Source: an uncultured beta proteobacterium
GTDB lineage: Bacteria; Pseudomonadota; Gammaproteobacteria; Burkholderiales; Rhodocyclaceae
Length of the DNA: 64,000 bases
Assembly: GCA_903886975.1 (NCBI GenBank)
Contig: CAISOB010000024.1
Location: 1-64,000, forward strand
Direction: 5' to 3'
The position numbers and the translations under genes are program-made. The notes under the pieces are model-generated. The model was not told the DNA's origin. It was given only the letters and a program-made list of their open reading frames with translations, and did no database searches. Positions 1 through 9,690 of the stretch are shown here, in pieces; positions within the stretch are counted from its first letter, which is position 1, and every line of letters starts with the position of its first letter.

Positions 1-353
1 AGGTCGGCGACCAGCTTGGCGGCGATCGGCACGCGCGCCGAGCGCACGCGGCGGTCCTGGCGCGAATAGCCGAAGTAGGGAATGGCGGCGGTGATGCGGG
101 CAGCCGAGGCGCGCTTCAATGCATCGACCATGACCAGCAGTTCCATCAGGTTTTCGTTGGCCGGCGCGCAAGTCGATTGCAGGATGAAGACATCCTTGCC
201 GCGCACGTGCTCCTGGATTTCGACGGTGATTTCGCCATCGGAAAAGCGGCCGACAGTGGCTCGGCCAAGCGAAATATTCAGGCGTCTGACCACGTCGGCA
301 GCCAACTTGGGGTTGGCGTTGCCGGCGAATACCATCAGGCTGTCGTAGGCCAT
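1..353 (-). CDS. prs: Ribose-phosphate pyrophosphokinase, N-terminal part (cut by window edge)
   Basis: Makes PRPP from ribose 5-phosphate and ATP for nucleotide, His and Trp synthesis in the cytosol. The minus-strand reading begins [18 protein letters not shown] and contains [41 protein letters not shown] and [11 protein letters not shown], all hallmarks of the N-terminal half of bacterial PRPP synthetase. About 117 of an expected roughly 315 residues are present; the rest, including the PRPP-binding loop, lies left of position 1. It follows tRNA-Gln and ispE in the same orientation, a common proteobacterial arrangement. The ATG at 351-353 is the only sensible start. Confidence 0.95.
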   Translation of the reverse strand, partial: MAYDSLMVFAGNANPKLAADVVRRLNISLGRATVGRFSDGEITVEIQEHVRGKDVFILQSTCAPANENLMELLVMVDALKRASAARITAAIPYFGYSRQDRRVRSARVPIAAKLVAD

Positions 354-436
354 ATCGCACGTCCCATGGCGCCCGCTCAAAAGCGCCGATTACCGGCGGG
401 CAGGGTAACCATCCGCCGGGCTAAAATGAATAGAAA

Positions 437-513
437 TGGCTGGGGAAGAAGGATTCGAACCTTCGAATGCCGGAATCAAAATCCGGTGCCTTAACCAACT
501 TGGCGACTCCCCA
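437..513 (-). tRNA. tRNA-Gln (anticodon TTG)
   Basis: The minus strand reads TGGGGAGTCGCCAAGTTGG at the 5' end, has CCGGATTTTGATTCCGG as the anticodon arm with TTG as anticodon, GGTTCGAATCC as the T arm, and closes the acceptor stem with CCCCA, a G discriminator and an encoded CCA. The length is 77 bases. It lies between ispE and prs and is probably cotranscribed with them. Confidence 0.97.
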
Positions 514-625
514 GCAGACGCACGCCTAACGAGGCCGGCGAGCGAGGCGCGGATTATACAGTCCTTTGCCTAAAAAAAACAGGGTTCAGAAAGTGCTGGA
601 CGCGTTGGCGATGGTCGACTCGAGC

Positions 626-1495
626 TTAGTCCGGGCCGTCCACGGCCAGATTGACGAGTGGATGGCAATCGAGGCCGGCAGCCAGCCAGCCGCGCATGCC
701 GTCGGGCAATTGCGCGATGACGGCCTGACCTTCGGCCTGCTTGGCGAACTCGGCGAAAACGCAGGCGCCCGAACCGGTCATGCGCGCCTCGCCGAAAGCG
801 GCCAGCCAGCGCAAGTGCTCGGCGACAGCCGGAAAGCGCGCGACCGCGACCGCTTGCAAATCGTTGCCGCCGAAGCCCGGCCGCCAATCGCCGGCGCGAA
901 TGGCGGCGCTGTCGCGCTTGAGTTCCGGGGCGCCAAAAATCGCCGCGGTCGCTACCTCGATGGGCGGTTCGAGAACGACGTACCAAGCCGGTGGCATATC
1001 GACCGCATGCAGGGTTTCACCGATACCCTCGGCAAAGGCGTTACGCCCAAACACGAAGACCGGCACGTCGGCGCCCAGGGACAGCCCGATTTCCTGCAAA
1101 CGCCGACGCGGCAGGTCGAGCCGCCAGAGATGGTTGAGCGCGAGCAGCACGGTTGCCGCGTCGGAACTGCCGCCGCCCAGGCCGCCGCCCAGCGGCAGGC
1201 GTTTCTCGAGGCCGATGGTCACGCCGTGGCGCGTGCCGCTCGCCGCCTGCAGGCGGCGCGCCGCGCGCACCGTCAGGTCGTCTTCCGGCGCAACGCCGGG
1301 CAGCGGATTGAGCAGAACGACATCGCCATCGTCACGCGGCGCAAAACGCAACCGGTCGCCGTGATCGACAAAGCGGAAGGCGGTTTGCAGGAGGTGGTAG
1401 CCATCGGCGCGCCGACCGACCACATGCAGAAAAAGATTGAGCTTGGCCGGCGCCGGATAGACGTCGTTCCACTGCCAGCCGGCCGCGCACTTCAT
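626..1495 (-). CDS. ispE: 4-diphosphocytidyl-2-C-methyl-D-erythritol kinase
   Basis: GHMP-family kinase of the MEP isoprenoid pathway; phosphorylates CDP-methylerythritol. The 289-residue protein shows the substrate motif PAPAKLNLFLHV near residues 14-25, the ATP-binding glycine loop PLGGGLGGGSSDA at 101-113 and the late motif ARMTGSGACVFAEF. The frame stays open further upstream, but the ATG at 1493-1495 was chosen because it gives the family N-terminus and overlaps the lolB stop by four bases (ATGA), which implies translational coupling. The length matches the family norm of 280-300. Confidence 0.95.
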   Translation of the reverse strand: MKCAAGWQWNDVYPAPAKLNLFLHVVGRRADGYHLLQTAFRFVDHGDRLRFAPRDDGDVVLLNPLPGVAPEDDLTVRAARRLQAASGTRHGVTIGLEKRLPLGGGLGGGSSDAATVLLALNHLWRLDLPRRRLQEIGLSLGADVPVFVFGRNAFAEGIGETLHAVDMPPAWYVVLEPPIEVATAAIFGAPELKRDSAAIRAGDWRPGFGGNDLQAVAVARFPAVAEHLRWLAAFGEARMTGSGACVFAEFAKQAEGQAVIAQLPDGMRGWLAAGLDCHPLVNLAVDGPD

Positions 1496-2100
1496 GGCCC
1501 GGCGTCCGCGCTCGCCAGAGCCGTCCACTCGTCGATGCGCAGGCGCAGTTCGAGACCATCGCTGCGGCGCGCGAAGAGCGCGCTGGGCGGCGCTTGCGCC
1601 TTGTCGCTCGCGTAGTCGTAATCGATGCGCCAGTCGTCGTGGCGCAAGTGACGCAACCGGCCCTGGGCATCGACTTCGGACGCCGCGCTGCGTGTGCCGC
1701 GGCCGCGCACCCACTCGGTCAGGAGGGCGAGCGGCAAGGGGTATCCGAGGACTTGGGTGGTCAGCGTCTCGGCGTCGACCGCCGAGTATTTCTTCCCATC
1801 GCTCGTAATCAGCTGCGCGCCGCGCTCGGTGGTCGTGATTTCGGCTATCCCCTGACCGAACGGCGAAGAGAGCATCAAAGCGTTGTTTTCACCTTGATGC
1901 CGCCAGCTCAGGCGCCCGGAGTAATTCCTGTCTTCCTGGCGCAGCGAAAATCGGCCCTCGAGCGAAAACGCGGTGAGCGAGTCACGCGCCGGCGATGCGC
2001 CGGGCTCGACGCGCAAAGCCGCACAGCCAGCCAGCAGCAACACGCCGAGTAAGAACCCGGCCCTGCGGCGAGCGCAAACGAAACGAGGAATTCGCGGCAT
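1492..2100 (-). CDS. lolB: Outer membrane lipoprotein LolB
   Basis: Receives lipoproteins from LolA and inserts them in the outer membrane. The 202-residue product starts with a charged N-terminus and a hydrophobic run ending in the lipobox LLLAGC, making Cys26 the lipidated residue. The mature part carries FSLEGRFSLRQEDRNYSGRLSW and an SSPFGQGIAEI segment typical of LolB. It sits five bases after the TPR gene and overlaps ispE, as in many beta- and gammaproteobacteria. That context supports the assignment because LolB sequences diverge strongly. Confidence 0.9.
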   Translation of the reverse strand: MPRIPRFVCARRRAGFLLGVLLLAGCAALRVEPGASPARDSLTAFSLEGRFSLRQEDRNYSGRLSWRHQGENNALMLSSPFGQGIAEITTTERGAQLITSDGKKYSAVDAETLTTQVLGYPLPLALLTEWVRGRGTRSAASEVDAQGRLRHLRHDDWRIDYDYASDKAQAPPSALFARRSDGLELRLRIDEWTALASADAGP

Positions 2101-2105
2101 TCGCG

Positions 2106-3854
2106 TCAGGGAGCGTACTTCTTGACCGCATCGGCGAGCGCGTCATTGCCCGGGAATTTTTGCTGCGCTTCGAGCAAGGTCGTGCGCGCCTCGTCCCTGC
2201 GTCCGAGCACCCAAAGCACTTCCCCGAGATGCGCTGCGATCTCCGGATCGTCGCGGCGCGAATAAGCGCGCTCAAGATGCGTCAGCGCCCCCGGCAAATC
2301 GCCCTGCCGGTACAGCACCCAGCCCATGCTGTCGAGGATGAAGGAATCGTCGGGCGAGAGCTGCAAGGCCTTTTCGATCAACTGGCGCGCTTCCGGCAAA
2401 CGCAGATTGCGCTCGGCATACGAGAAGCCGAGCGCGTTATACGCCTGGGCGCTGCCCGGGCGCAATTCAATGAGCTTGCGCAGGCGTGTTTCGAGAATGT
2501 CCATGCGCTCGAGCTTTTCCGCGAGCAAGGCGGTTTCGTACAGCAGCTCGGGCTGATCGGGACGGGTAATCAGGGCCTTGTCGAGCAGATCGAAAGCCGC
2601 TTGCGCCTGCTTGGCATCGCGCAGCAGCCCGGCTTCAGCGATGAGGAGCTGGACGCGATCATCATCGGCGCTCACTTGCGCGTCCGCGAGCACTTTAAGC
2701 GCGGCATCAAGCTGGCCTTGCGCGACGAGAATATGCGCGCGGTGGTTTTGTGCCGGCAAGTATTGCTCGCCGCCGCTGACCGAGGCGTAATAGGCCAGGG
2801 CCTCGGCGTTGCGGTTGCTGTCTTCGCAAATCTGGCCGAGGTAATAGTAGGCGTAATTCTTGTCGGTCACGCGCAGCGTCAGGAAATGCTTCAACTGCGC
2901 CTCGGCCAACACCTTGTCGTTCTGTTGCAGGGCCAGGATGGCGACCGGATAGACGATGTCCGGGTTGTCCGGATAGTCGACCAGCAGCTGGTCGAAATAG
3001 CGCTTGGCCTCGCCATAGCGCTTCTCGGCGACCAGCGCACGCGCCAGCTGCAACTGCGCGTCGCGCGCACTCGGGTTGCGTTCGACAAAACCTTGCAGGA
3101 AAGTTACAGCCTGGTCCGGCGATTCGCGGAGCAGCAATTGCCCTTGCAACAGGGCGGCCATTTCCCAGTCCGGACGTAATTCGAGCGCCCGCCGCGCCTC
3201 GGCCAGCGCCCTGTCCTTCATGCCGGCCGAGGCGGCAGCGACGGACACCGTGTAATGTGCTTCGGCAATGCCGAAGAAAGGCATGCAGACCTGGTCGATG
3301 AGGCGGAATACGGCCTGCCGATCGGGGTTGCGTGCGAGCATGCGGTTAAGTCCGAGGAGGTTTTCGCCGAGCGATTCCTTGTCGACCTCGAGCATGCGGA
3401 TCAGGTTGGGCGCAAGATCGTCGAGCTTATTCGACAGGATCATCACGCTGGCCAGCAGCTGCTGTGCTTTTGCCGATGTCGGCTCGGTCTCTACCCACAA
3501 GCGAGCCGTGGCCAGCGCCAGGTCGAAGCGGCGCGCGTAGCCGGCGATTTCGACCGCGCGCGAAAATATCTTCGGATCGCGCGTGCGCGCCGCGAGGTCG
3601 GCGTAGGCGGTGCTCGCCAAATCGAGATCACCGCGCTGCAGCGCAATTTCACCGAGCAGAACCTGATAGACCGCCTGCGCATCCTGGTCCGTGCTTTGCT
3701 CATCGCCTGGCCGCAGCTCGGGCGGCGCTGCGCGCTTGACCTCGCGCGCCGGCGCTGCGCGCTTTTTGGCCGGCGGCGCCGCCGGTTCGGCGGCCAGCGC
3801 CGACAGACTGAAAACGAGCGCAGCGAACAAGACCGTGCAGCGAATGTATTTCAT
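2106..3854 (-). CDS. Periplasmic tetratricopeptide-repeat protein
   Basis: A 582-residue protein with a signal peptide (residues 1-22, cleavage likely after ALAA), a Pro/Ala/Lys-rich linker to about residue 50, then an array of TPR helices through the C-terminus. Clear late repeats include AYNALGFSYAERNLRLPEA and DSMGWVLYRQGDLPGALTHL. Genes of this kind commonly precede lolB in betaproteobacteria. TPR arrays bind proteins; no enzymatic motif is visible. It heads the operon TPR-lolB-ispE-tRNA-Gln-prs and is divergent from mutM. The precise role is unknown, with assembly or trafficking of outer-membrane proteins being an inference from position only. Confidence 0.85.
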   Translation of the reverse strand: MKYIRCTVLFAALVFSLSALAAEPAAPPAKKRAAPAREVKRAAPPELRPGDEQSTDQDAQAVYQVLLGEIALQRGDLDLASTAYADLAARTRDPKIFSRAVEIAGYARRFDLALATARLWVETEPTSAKAQQLLASVMILSNKLDDLAPNLIRMLEVDKESLGENLLGLNRMLARNPDRQAVFRLIDQVCMPFFGIAEAHYTVSVAAASAGMKDRALAEARRALELRPDWEMAALLQGQLLLRESPDQAVTFLQGFVERNPSARDAQLQLARALVAEKRYGEAKRYFDQLLVDYPDNPDIVYPVAILALQQNDKVLAEAQLKHFLTLRVTDKNYAYYYLGQICEDSNRNAEALAYYASVSGGEQYLPAQNHRAHILVAQGQLDAALKVLADAQVSADDDRVQLLIAEAGLLRDAKQAQAAFDLLDKALITRPDQPELLYETALLAEKLERMDILETRLRKLIELRPGSAQAYNALGFSYAERNLRLPEARQLIEKALQLSPDDSFILDSMGWVLYRQGDLPGALTHLERAYSRRDDPEIAAHLGEVLWVLGRRDEARTTLLEAQQKFPGNDALADAVKKYAP

Positions 3855-3949
3855 GGATTCCTTGGATTTATCGATCGGGTCGAGCCTGTTAGAACCGTTT
3901 AAGTCATAATGGTTTTATGCATGTTATGGACTTTTGACGTCAGCAGCAA

Positions 3950-4777
3950 ATGCCCGAACTCCCCGAAGTCGAAGTCAGCCGCCTGGGACTGTTGCCGCAT
4001 CTGGCCGGACAGGGCATCGTCGGCGCTGATTTCCGCGCGCCCAGATTGCGCCACGACATTCCGCTCGGCCTCGCTGCGCGGCTCATCGGCCTGCACATCA
4101 CGGCCATCGTGCGGCGCGGCAAGTATCTGCTCTTCGACTGCGAGAGCACCAGCGGCGGCGGCTGGCTGATCCTGCACCTCGGCATGTCCGGCAGCCTGCG
4201 CCTTGTTGCGCCGGGAACAGCGGCGCAGAAACACGACCATGTCGATCTGGTTTTCGCGCGAACCACCCTGCGTTTTCGCGACCCGCGCCGCTTCGGTACG
4301 CTGCTCTGGCACGAAGGCGAAAACGTCGCGCAGCACCCCTTGATCGCCGTCCTTGGCATCGAACCGCTGTCCCCCGCTTTCGACGGCGACTGGCTCTATG
4401 CGCACACGCGGGGGCGCAGTTCGCCGATCAAGACCGTACTGATGGATAGCCACGGAATCGTCGGCATCGGCAACATCTATGCCGCCGAGGCGCTGTTCAA
4501 AGCCGGCATTTCGCCCTTGCGTGCAGCGGCGCGTATCAGCCGCGAACGCTGTCGGCTGCTCGCCGCCGCCATCCGCGCGACGCTCAAACGCGCAATCGCC
4601 GCCGGCGGCAGCAGCCTGCGCGACTACGTGCACAGCGATGGCGGCGCCGGCTCTTTCCAGCTTTCCTGCGCCGTTTACGATCGTGCCGGCGAACCCTGTC
4701 CGTGCTGCGGCGCACCGGTGCGTTCGATTCGCCAGGCCGGCCGCAGCACCTTCTATTGCATGCACTGTCAGACCTGA
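3950..4777 (+). CDS. mutM: Formamidopyrimidine-DNA glycosylase
   Basis: Bifunctional base-excision repair enzyme removing 8-oxoguanine and Fapy lesions. The 275-residue protein begins MPELPEVEVSRLG, exposing catalytic Pro2 and Glu3 after Met removal. Lys58 lies in RRGKYLLFD. GIGNIYAAEALF is the helix-two-turn-helix region. The C-terminal zinc finger has Cys250, Cys253, Cys270 and Cys273 with the expected C-x2-C-x16-C-x2-C spacing and the conserved Arg in the loop. The gene is divergent from the TPR-lolB operon with a 95-base gap. No strong Shine-Dalgarno is seen before the ATG, but the protein N-terminus fixes the start. Confidence 0.96.
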   Translation: MPELPEVEVSRLGLLPHLAGQGIVGADFRAPRLRHDIPLGLAARLIGLHITAIVRRGKYLLFDCESTSGGGWLILHLGMSGSLRLVAPGTAAQKHDHVDLVFARTTLRFRDPRRFGTLLWHEGENVAQHPLIAVLGIEPLSPAFDGDWLYAHTRGRSSPIKTVLMDSHGIVGIGNIYAAEALFKAGISPLRAAARISRERCRLLAAAIRATLKRAIAAGGSSLRDYVHSDGGAGSFQLSCAVYDRAGEPCPCCGAPVRSIRQAGRSTFYCMHCQT

Positions 4778-4780
4778 CGC

Positions 4781-4891
4781 CAGAGGACAGAGGACAGTAA
4801 TTTTTGCGCGCCCTGCGGGCGCGGAGTTCGGAGTTTCCTCTGTGTCAGATTAGCTGTATTCTGTCCTCTGTCTTCTGTCCTCTGTCCTCTG
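4781..4891. repeat. 17-bp perfect inverted repeat built of GAGGACA units
   Basis: CAGAGGACAGAGGACAG at 4781-4797 is exactly reverse-complementary to CTGTCCTCTGTCCTCTG at 4875-4891. The right arm sits in a longer pyrimidine-rich run of CTGTCCTCTG-type units (4861-4891), one copy of which varies to TCTTCTG. The loop is 77 bases. The right arm ends four bases before the ATG of the GTPase gene, where a ribosome binding site would be expected. Confidence 0.8.
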
Positions 4892-4894
4892 AAC

Positions 4895-6850
4895 ATGACG
4901 CTTGCCAAACATTTTGCTGCCTACAGCCAATGGCGTTCCGAGCTTTCCGGAGGCCTCGAAGCCTTCGGTAATTGGTTGTCCGAAAATGAGCTCTCCGATG
5001 CCCAGACCGATCTGCGCATCGCCAGGATGCTCGAGAAATTGCGCGAGGACAGGCTGCAGGTGGCTTTCGTTGCCGAGTTCTCGCGCGGCAAGTCGGAACT
5101 GATCAACGCCATCTTCTTCGCTGATTACGGCAACCGCATGCTGCCCTCGACAGCCGGTCGCACGACGATGTGCCCGACCGAGTTGCTGTACGACGCGAGC
5201 AAGCCGCCGTGCATCGAACTCCTGCCCATTCACACCCGCGAAGCCAACGCCAGTATCAGCGAATACAAGCGCTTTCCCGAAGAATGGACGGTTGTCCCGC
5301 TCGACATCGCCTCGCCCGAATCGATGCAAGAGACGCTGCGTTCGGTCAGCGAAGTGGCGCGCGTCTCCGCGGAACTCGCCGAAAAGCTGGGCTTTGCCAG
5401 CGGCGACAAGGAATCGACCATGGTGCGCATGGCCGAGGACGGCCTCGTGGAAATCCCGCGCTGGCGCCACGCCATCATCAATTTCCCGCACCCCCTGCTG
5501 CAGCAGGGCCTGGTCATTCTTGACACGCCGGGCCTTAATGCCATTGGCATGGAGCCGGAGCTGACCCTGTCGCTGATTCCGAACGCCCATGCCGTGCTGT
5601 TCATTCTTGCCGCCGATACCGGCGTCACGCAATCCGATCTGGCCATCTGGAACGAACACATCGGCGCGCCCGGACATCGGAAGAAAGGACGCATCGTCGT
5701 TCTCAACAAGATCGACAGCATGTGGGACGAACTCAAGTCGGAAGAAGAAATCAACGCCGAAATCACGCGCCAGACCAACAGTTGCGCGTGGACGCTGGAC
5801 CTGCCGTCGAGCCAAATTTTCCCCGTATCGGCGCAGAAGGCGCTGGTCGCCAAGATCAACGACGACAAGCCGCTCTTGAAACGCAGCCGTCTGCCTGATC
5901 TCGAGTTCGCGCTGTCCGACGAGCTGATTCCGGACAAGCAGGAGATCATCCACGAGAATACCGACGCGGAATTCTCCGACATCTACGCGAATATGCGCGA
6001 CCTGCTCGATTCGCGCCTGGCCGGCCTGCGCGAGCAGCTTGAAGAACTGACCGAACTGCGCGGCAAGAACAAAGGCGTCGTCCAGTACATGATGGGCAAG
6101 GTGCGGGTCGAGAAGGAAGAGTTCGAAGCCGGGCTGCAGCGCTACTACGCGGTGCGCAGCGTCTTCGCGCAGCTGACCAACAAGCTTTTCGGCCATCTTG
6201 GCCTCGATGCGCTGCGCTCGCTGACCGCAGCGACCCGCGAGACGATGAAAGAAGCGACCTTCTCGAAAACCTTGTCGGACGCGATGAAGAATTTCTTCAA
6301 CGTCTCACGCGTCAATCTGACCAAATCGGACGGCGAGATCAGCGAGATCCTCACCATGCTGGAAGCCATTTACCGGAAGTTCTCGGTTGAGCATGGCCTC
6401 AAGCTCGGTACGCCGGTCGGCTTTTCGCTGATCCGCTACCAGAAGGAAATCGCCCGCCTTGAACACTGGTGCGATACACACCTCAACACGGCATTCCAGC
6501 TGATGACGCAGGACAAGGGCACGGTCACGCACAAGTTCTTCGAGGAAGTCGCGATCCAGGTCAGGCGCGCTTTCGATCACGCCAATCGCGATGCGGAATC
6601 ATGGCTCAAGGCGGTGATGGCGCCGATGGAAACCCAGGTCCGCGAACACCAGATCCAGCTCAAGCGGCGGCTCGAGAGCATCAAGCGCATTCACCAGGCG
6701 ACCGATACGCTCGAAGATCGCATCAACGAACTGCTGCACGTCGAAAACAACCTGGTGTCGCAACTCGTCTCGCTGGAGAAGGTCGGCAAGCTCGTCCAGA
6801 ACATCCTGGGCAAGACGTCCAACCAGCGCAGCAAGCGCAGCGCCGCCTGA
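4895..6850 (+). CDS. Dynamin-like GTPase
   Basis: A 651-residue protein with an N-terminal G domain: G1 loop VAEFSRGKSELINA near 59-72, G2 threonines in GRTTMCPTE, G3 DTPGLN near residue 210, and G4 VLNKID near 270. The rest is helical and charged, without obvious transmembrane helices, as in bacterial dynamin-like proteins that remodel membranes. It is convergent with the ferredoxin gene and has no operon partner, whereas many bacterial dynamins come in pairs. The annotated ATG lacks a Shine-Dalgarno and is preceded by the inverted repeat, so the true start may differ slightly. The cellular function cannot be read from sequence. Confidence 0.85.
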   Translation: MTLAKHFAAYSQWRSELSGGLEAFGNWLSENELSDAQTDLRIARMLEKLREDRLQVAFVAEFSRGKSELINAIFFADYGNRMLPSTAGRTTMCPTELLYDASKPPCIELLPIHTREANASISEYKRFPEEWTVVPLDIASPESMQETLRSVSEVARVSAELAEKLGFASGDKESTMVRMAEDGLVEIPRWRHAIINFPHPLLQQGLVILDTPGLNAIGMEPELTLSLIPNAHAVLFILAADTGVTQSDLAIWNEHIGAPGHRKKGRIVVLNKIDSMWDELKSEEEINAEITRQTNSCAWTLDLPSSQIFPVSAQKALVAKINDDKPLLKRSRLPDLEFALSDELIPDKQEIIHENTDAEFSDIYANMRDLLDSRLAGLREQLEELTELRGKNKGVVQYMMGKVRVEKEEFEAGLQRYYAVRSVFAQLTNKLFGHLGLDALRSLTAATRETMKEATFSKTLSDAMKNFFNVSRVNLTKSDGEISEILTMLEAIYRKFSVEHGLKLGTPVGFSLIRYQKEIARLEHWCDTHLNTAFQLMTQDKGTVTHKFFEEVAIQVRRAFDHANRDAESWLKAVMAPMETQVREHQIQLKRRLESIKRIHQATDTLEDRINELLHVENNLVSQLVSLEKVGKLVQNILGKTSNQRSKRSAA

Positions 6851-6883
6851 TTCGGCATCCCCCTGACGGCGGCGGCGGCAATG

Positions 6884-7147
<264 letters not shown>

Positions 7148-7165
7148 TTACTTTCTATCAGATCA

Positions 7166-8213
<1,048 letters not shown>

Positions 8214-8362
8214 TTTGTCCCCCGATAAAGAGGACGTTCACCGCGAAGGCGCAAAGACACCCTCGCAAAGAACGGCAAACGCCAGATCTTGGTTCTGTTT
8301 TCTTTTGCGCAGCCTTTGCCCCTCTGCGCCATTGCGCCGGGCGTTCAAGGCAAATGCAATTC

Positions 8363-9667
8363 TTATTCCCCGGCGACGACGACCGTGACGATATTCTCCG
8401 GCTTAACATGGCGCGCGAACGCCGCCTTGATTTGCGCAGCGGTGACTTTTTCGACATTCTCGGCGTAACGGTCAAGATAATCGAGCGGCAGACCGTAAAA
8501 ACCAATGACCGAAACGTTGTCGAGAATCTTGCGGTTGCTGTCGATGCGCAGCGGGAAACTGCCGATCAGGTTCTGCTTCGCCGCCTGCAACTCAGCTTCG
8601 CTCGGCTCGCCGGCGAGAAAACCAGTGAGCACTTCGCGCGCTACTTTCAGCGCATCGTTGGCCTGCGCTTTTTTGGTTTGCAGCCCGATCTGGAAAGGTC
8701 CGATCTGCCCGAGCGGCATGAAATAACTGTACACGCTATAGGCCAGGCCGCGTTTCTCGCGCACTTCCTTCATCAGCCGCGAAACGAATCCGCCGCCGCC
8801 CAAGGTGTAGTTGCCGACAAGCAGCGGAAAGAAATCCGGATCGCCGCGTTTGACCGCCGGCAAGCCGATCAGCACGTGCGCCTGCGCGGCCGGGTGGGCG
8901 ATGCGCCGTTCACTCGCGGCCGGAAGCTGCGGCGCTTGCACCGGCACGACGCTGGTGCCGGCCGGCAGTCCGGCGGTGATCTCTTGGGCGATCGCTTCGG
9001 CCTGCGCGCGCGTGAGGTCACCGACGAGTGTCACGACCGCCCGCTGCGCCGTGTAATGGTGGCGGTAAAAATCGAGCAGATCGTCGCGCGTGAGGCCATT
9101 GACCGATTCGGGTGTCGCTTCCCGGCCGTAGGGGTGGGCCGGATACATCGCCGCCCAGAACGCTTTGCTGGCGATGACATCGGGATGGGTCAGGGCCTCT
9201 TTCAGCGAGGCCACGGTGCGCGCTTTTTCGCGCTCGAAAACGTCCGCGGGGAACTGCGGGCTCGCCAGCACGGCGCGCAGCACGTCGAGCGCCGGTACGC
9301 GCTTGTCGGTCGCCGAAAGCGTACGCAAGCTGACCGAGCCCCGGTCCATGTCGGCGCCGCCTGCGAGCAGCGCGCCAAGGTCGGCGAGGCGGTTCGAGAT
9401 CTGCGTCTCGTCCAGGCCTTCGACACCCATGTCGATCAGGCCCTGCGTCATCGCCGCAAGACCGCTCTTGCCCGGCGGGTCGTAAGCCGTGCCGGCGGCA
9501 AAATCGACCTGCACGTCGACGATCGGCAGGGCGTGTGTCTCGACAAAGAAGACGCGTGCGCCGGAGGGCGCCAGCCAATTGTCTATCTTGGGGCCCGCCG
9601 CGGCCAGCTGGGTGGCGAGCAGAAAGGACAACGCGCATAGCGCGCAAAGCAGTTTGGCGGCTTTCAT
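8363..9667 (-). CDS. M16 peptidase family protein lacking the zinc motif
   Basis: A 434-residue periplasmic protein with a signal peptide (MKAAKLLCALCALSFLLA...AAAG) and the two-lobed M16 fold: an early FVETHALPIVDVQVDFAAGT strand region, then KSGLAAMTQGLIDMG where active members have HxxEH. The replacement removes both zinc histidines and the catalytic Glu, so this is the regulatory or structural half of an M16 pair. GGGGFVSRLMKEVREKRGLAYS is the substrate-binding segment of the second lobe. The ATG at 9665-9667 is taken over a TTG five codons upstream. It lies 23 bases after its catalytic partner. Confidence 0.92.
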   Translation of the reverse strand: MKAAKLLCALCALSFLLATQLAAAGPKIDNWLAPSGARVFFVETHALPIVDVQVDFAAGTAYDPPGKSGLAAMTQGLIDMGVEGLDETQISNRLADLGALLAGGADMDRGSVSLRTLSATDKRVPALDVLRAVLASPQFPADVFEREKARTVASLKEALTHPDVIASKAFWAAMYPAHPYGREATPESVNGLTRDDLLDFYRHHYTAQRAVVTLVGDLTRAQAEAIAQEITAGLPAGTSVVPVQAPQLPAASERRIAHPAAQAHVLIGLPAVKRGDPDFFPLLVGNYTLGGGGFVSRLMKEVREKRGLAYSVYSYFMPLGQIGPFQIGLQTKKAQANDALKVAREVLTGFLAGEPSEAELQAAKQNLIGSFPLRIDSNRKILDNVSVIGFYGLPLDYLDRYAENVEKVTAAQIKAAFARHVKPENIVTVVVAGE

Positions 9668-9690
9668 CGGCGAATCTTTCAAAAAGCGTC

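Noticed and set aside
8214..8362. GCGAAGGCGCAAAGAC-like sequence as a structured RNA
   Set aside because: It looks like a short dispersed intergenic repeat with only imperfect inverted complementarity (CTTTGCCCCTCTGCGCC); no defined RNA family fits.
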